Shown piece by piece: positions 20,770 through 22,689 of a stretch of DNA of 22,689 bases. A program made the position numbers and the translations under genes. The first letter of the stretch is position 1. The number at the start of each line of letters is the position of its first letter. A model generated the notes under the pieces. It saw only the letters and a program-made list of their open reading frames with translations, ran no database searches and was not told the origin of the DNA. The DNA comes from CAVRTJ01 sp046704825 (GTDB taxonomy: Bacteria; Acidobacteriota; UBA4820; DSQY01), in contig JBJKRE010000298.1 in the NCBI GenBank assembly GCA_046704825.1, positions 1 through 22,689 of the forward strand. Direction: 5' to 3'.

Positions 20770-21609
20770 TTCACACCTCCGCCAGACCGCGACGCGCAGC
20801 CTTCCCGCCAGGTCTCGCAGGCCCGTCTGCCACTTCAGGTTCCGGTGCAGCCTCCTGAGGGCGGCCGCCCGGCGGGCCTGAGCCACCCCCAGTTCGCACG
20901 CAAGAACTCCGCCGGCTCGCAGGGAGGCGGCGGACCACTCGGCGACGGCGCGGTAGGGGCCGAGTGGGTCGGGGCCGCAGCGCAAGGCCCCGGACGGCTC
21001 GAAGACGCGCACCTCGGGTTCGAGCGCCTCCCATTCACCGTCCGTGATGTAGGGCGGGTTGCTGACGACCGCGTCGAGTCCCGCCATGGGGGCGAGACTC
21101 CGCACGTCCCCGGCCACGAGCCGGACGCCATGAAAACCCGACAGGTTGAGCCCGGCCCACCGGGCGGCCGCCGGGTCCATCTCGACGCCCGTGAGGCGGG
21201 CATCGGGCCGTTCCTTGGCTAGGGCCATCAGGACGCAGCCAGAGCCGGCACCGATCTCTGCGACGGCCGGGTGCTCGATCCCGGCCACGGCTTCCAGGAC
21301 GGCCTCGACCAGGTGTTCGGTCTCCGGCCGGGGGATGAGGCACCCGGGGCCCACGCGCACGGGCAGCCCCCAGAACTCCTGCACCCCAAGGATGTACTGA
21401 ATCGGTTCGCGTCCGGCCCTGCGTTCCAGAACCCGGGCCATTCTCCGCCGCTGCGGGTCCGGCAGAGGCATCTCGGGGTGCGCGAGCAGATGGGCCTTGT
21501 CCAGGCCCGTGACGTGGGCGGCGAGGAGGAGAGAGTCCCGCTGCGCGTGAGCGATGCCCGCCGCATGCAGTTTTTCCGTGGCGTGTGCCATCCATGCATC
21601 CAGCCGCAT
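20767..21609 (-). CDS. prmC: Release factor glutamine methyltransferase PrmC
   Basis: A 280-aa protein from the ATG at 21609; a TTG 24 bases earlier lacks a ribosome site. The N-terminal helical domain (DAWMAHATEKLHAAGIAHAQ to about residue 75) is followed by GREPIQYILGVQEFWG and LIPRPETEHLVE, the PrmC linker. The methyltransferase domain has AEIGAGSGCVLMAL for the cofactor and VVSNPPYI, the glutamine-binding NPPY motif. It methylates the GGQ glutamine of RF1/RF2. The prfA gene that often lies next to it is not in the window. The deaminase gene ends 54 bases upstream on the same strand, so they probably share a transcript. Confidence 0.93.
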   Translation of the reverse strand: MRLDAWMAHATEKLHAAGIAHAQRDSLLLAAHVTGLDKAHLLAHPEMPLPDPQRRRMARVLERRAGREPIQYILGVQEFWGLPVRVGPGCLIPRPETEHLVEAVLEAVAGIEHPAVAEIGAGSGCVLMALAKERPDARLTGVEMDPAAARWAGLNLSGFHGVRLVAGDVRSLAPMAGLDAVVSNPPYITDGEWEALEPEVRVFEPSGALRCGPDPLGPYRAVAEWSAASLRAGGVLACELGVAQARRAAALRRLHRNLKWQTGLRDLAGRLRVAVWRRCE

Positions 21610-21663
21610 GTGCGTCCTGCTCCGCCGGACCAAGTCGGATGCCCGGCCCCTGTGCGCTTCCGC

Positions 21664-22092
21664 CTACTGGCCGTCGGGCGAGGCGTTGACGATGTCGATG
21701 CCGATAGTCTCTGCGGATTCGAAGATCCGTTCGTCCCGGTAGAATTCCCCGTAGACGATCCTCTTGATGCCGGCGGACGCCAGCAGCTTGAAGCAGGTCC
21801 AGCACGGCGAGGCGGTCACGTAGGCTGTGCACCCGTCGGTCGACACGCCGTGCTTTGCCGCCTGCACGATCGCGTTGGCCTCAGCGTGGCTGGTCCGTTC
21901 GCAGTGGCCGTTGACCATCATGTGGCCCACCTCGTCGCAGTGAGGCAGGCCGGAGACCGAACCGTTGTACCCCGTGGCGATGATGTACTTGTCCTTCACG
22001 AGTACGCAGCCGACGTGCTTCCGGTCGCACGTGGCCCGGGTGGCGACGTCGCGGGCGATGTCCATAAAGTACTCGTCCCAAGCCTTTCTCAT
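21664..22092 (-). CDS. dCMP deaminase family protein
   Basis: A 142-aa zinc-dependent deaminase. The ATG at 22092 is preferred because AGGGAGG lies 4-5 nt upstream; a TTG 15 bases earlier would put the site inside the gene. The zinc and proton-shuttle residues are HAE (His69, Glu71) and SPCWTC (Cys97, Cys100). Upstream, ATGYNGSVSGLPHCDE is the substrate-loop motif of dCMP deaminases (ComEB/Dcd1 type), with extra Cys52, His57, His63 and Cys64 that may bind a second zinc as in other family members. The product dUMP feeds thymidylate synthesis. It ends in TAG. Confidence 0.9.
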   Translation of the reverse strand: MRKAWDEYFMDIARDVATRATCDRKHVGCVLVKDKYIIATGYNGSVSGLPHCDEVGHMMVNGHCERTSHAEANAIVQAAKHGVSTDGCTAYVTASPCWTCFKLLASAGIKRIVYGEFYRDERIFESAETIGIDIVNASPDGQ

Positions 22093-22135
22093 AGGGCCTC
22101 CCTTCAAGAGTGCAGTTTCATGCTACCACGAGGGC

Positions 22136-22149
22136 TCACCGCACGGTGA
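22136..22149. repeat. 6-2-6 palindrome upstream of the deaminase gene
   Basis: TCACCG-CA-CGGTGA in the 244-base gap between the divergent deaminase and PHP genes. It could be an operator but is short enough to be chance. A TAGAAT (22276-22281) before the PHP gene lacks a clear -35. Nothing else was recognised in the gap. Confidence 0.3.
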
Positions 22150-22336
22150 ACGAGGCGCTATGGGTGCGGACTCCTGGCGGCCCGTCGAAAGCGAAACCTG
22201 CCGCGCCGCGGCGGGTGACCGTCTCGGCTTCCCGTGCGCCGTGCGAAAACGGGACCGGCGGAGCGTCGTCTCTGTTAGAATCCTGACAGGGCCCCCGGCC
22301 GGGAGAGGCCGCGGAGGCGAAGAGACGGGGAGAACC

Positions 22337-22689
22337 GTGTACGCAGACATCCATTGCCATCTCTTGCCCGGAGTCGACGACGGGGTGAAGGACTGGAACG
22401 AATCGGCCGAGTGTCTGGACCTCGCGACCGGCGAAAGGATCAGCCGCATCCTCGTCACGCCCCACATCTGGCCCGGCCGCTACCCGAACACCCCGCAGGC
22501 CCTTCGTGCGGCGTTCGAACGGTGGAAAGCGGCCGCCGCGGATAGGCCGGTCGACCTCCAGCTAGGGAGCGAGGTCTTCTTCAGGCCCCGCCTTGCCGAG
22601 GCTCTCGAGGCGGACGAGATCCTGGCCATGGGCGACAAGGGGGCTTTCCTCCTGGTGGAACTGCCGCTGGCCTTCTGCCCGCCCGGCAT
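22337..22689 (+). CDS. PHP-domain protein of the CpsB/YwqE tyrosine phosphatase type (partial)
   Basis: The first 117 codons of a gene that runs off the window. GTG 22337 follows an AGAGACGGGGAGAA stretch and gives VYADIHCHLLPGVDDG, the metal-binding PHP motif (DIHCH, GVDDG). RILVTPHIWPGRYPNT and LQLGSEVFF are the next conserved blocks and fit CpsB/CapC manganese-dependent protein-tyrosine phosphatases, which act on the kinase controlling capsule or exopolysaccharide export. The call rests on the N-terminal half only; histidinol-phosphatase-like PHP proteins are the main alternative. Confidence 0.8.
   Translation, partial: MYADIHCHLLPGVDDGVKDWNESAECLDLATGERISRILVTPHIWPGRYPNTPQALRAAFERWKAAAADRPVDLQLGSEVFFRPRLAEALEADEILAMGDKGAFLLVELPLAFCPPG

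Noticed and set aside
1..22689. tRNA, rRNA, transposase or phage genes
   Set aside because: No cloverleaf with a TTCGA arm in proper context, no rRNA segment and no transposase or phage protein was seen on either strand by eye.

Overview
The window is GC-rich bacterial chromosome (about 60-65 % GC by eye) with tightly packed genes, ATGA-type overlaps, strong Shine-Dalgarno sites and sigma-70-like promoters. Gram-negative cell structure is indicated by an outer-membrane barrel fused to a c-type cytochrome, a lipoprotein and a type IV pilus retraction ATPase. Gene content (EF-G2-type factor, large acidic TPR protein, DtxR-FeoA fusion, zinc-ribbon/receiver protein beside pilT, short-period intergenic repeats) fits Acidobacteriota or a deltaproteobacterial lineage, with an anaerobic or micro-oxic respiratory life. 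That placement is inference: no rRNA gene or other decisive marker is present.

Layout. (1) 1-2320, minus strand: crotonase-fold protein, CvpA and RmuC; rmuC carries an in-frame TAG. (2) 2487-5744, plus strand: a metal-uptake operon of an ArsR/SmtB sensor, the ferrous-iron transporter FeoB, a 66-aa Cys-rich protein and a DtxR-like protein fused to a FeoA domain. It has a near-consensus promoter followed directly by a perfect 20-bp palindrome, and a strong terminator. (3) 5745-6638: no gene; a mosaic of short tandem and inverted repeats. (4) 6639-7552, minus: DUF302 protein and an OB-fold lipoprotein. (5) 7859-9897, plus: PilT/PilU ATPase and a zinc-ribbon/receiver protein. (6) 9961-12159, minus: a Cyc2-like cytochrome-porin fusion and a small monohaem cytochrome, with promoter, structured leader and terminators. 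(7) 12322-14580, plus: EF-G-like GTPase. (8) 14632-20564, plus: rpsP-rimM-trmD-rplS-rnhB and an 1100-aa TPR protein. (9) 20767-22092, minus: prmC and dCMP deaminase. (10) 22337 to the end, plus: start of a CpsB-type PHP phosphatase.

How the parts work together. Two modules concern iron or electrons. Region 2 imports Fe(II) (or a related divalent metal) and carries two different metal-sensor folds on either side of the transporter. Region 6 has the architecture of Cyc2, the outer-membrane Fe(II) oxidase family, next to a candidate periplasmic electron acceptor. Region 8 is the classic ribosome/tRNA-maturation operon, without the KH-domain gene (khpA) that often follows rpsP. No phage, insertion sequence, CRISPR or defence genes were seen. 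The best candidates for something undescribed are the ArsR-controlled feo operon, the Cyc2-like operon with its pseudoknot-like leader, the pilT/zinc-ribbon/receiver pair, and the composite octamer-repeat element.
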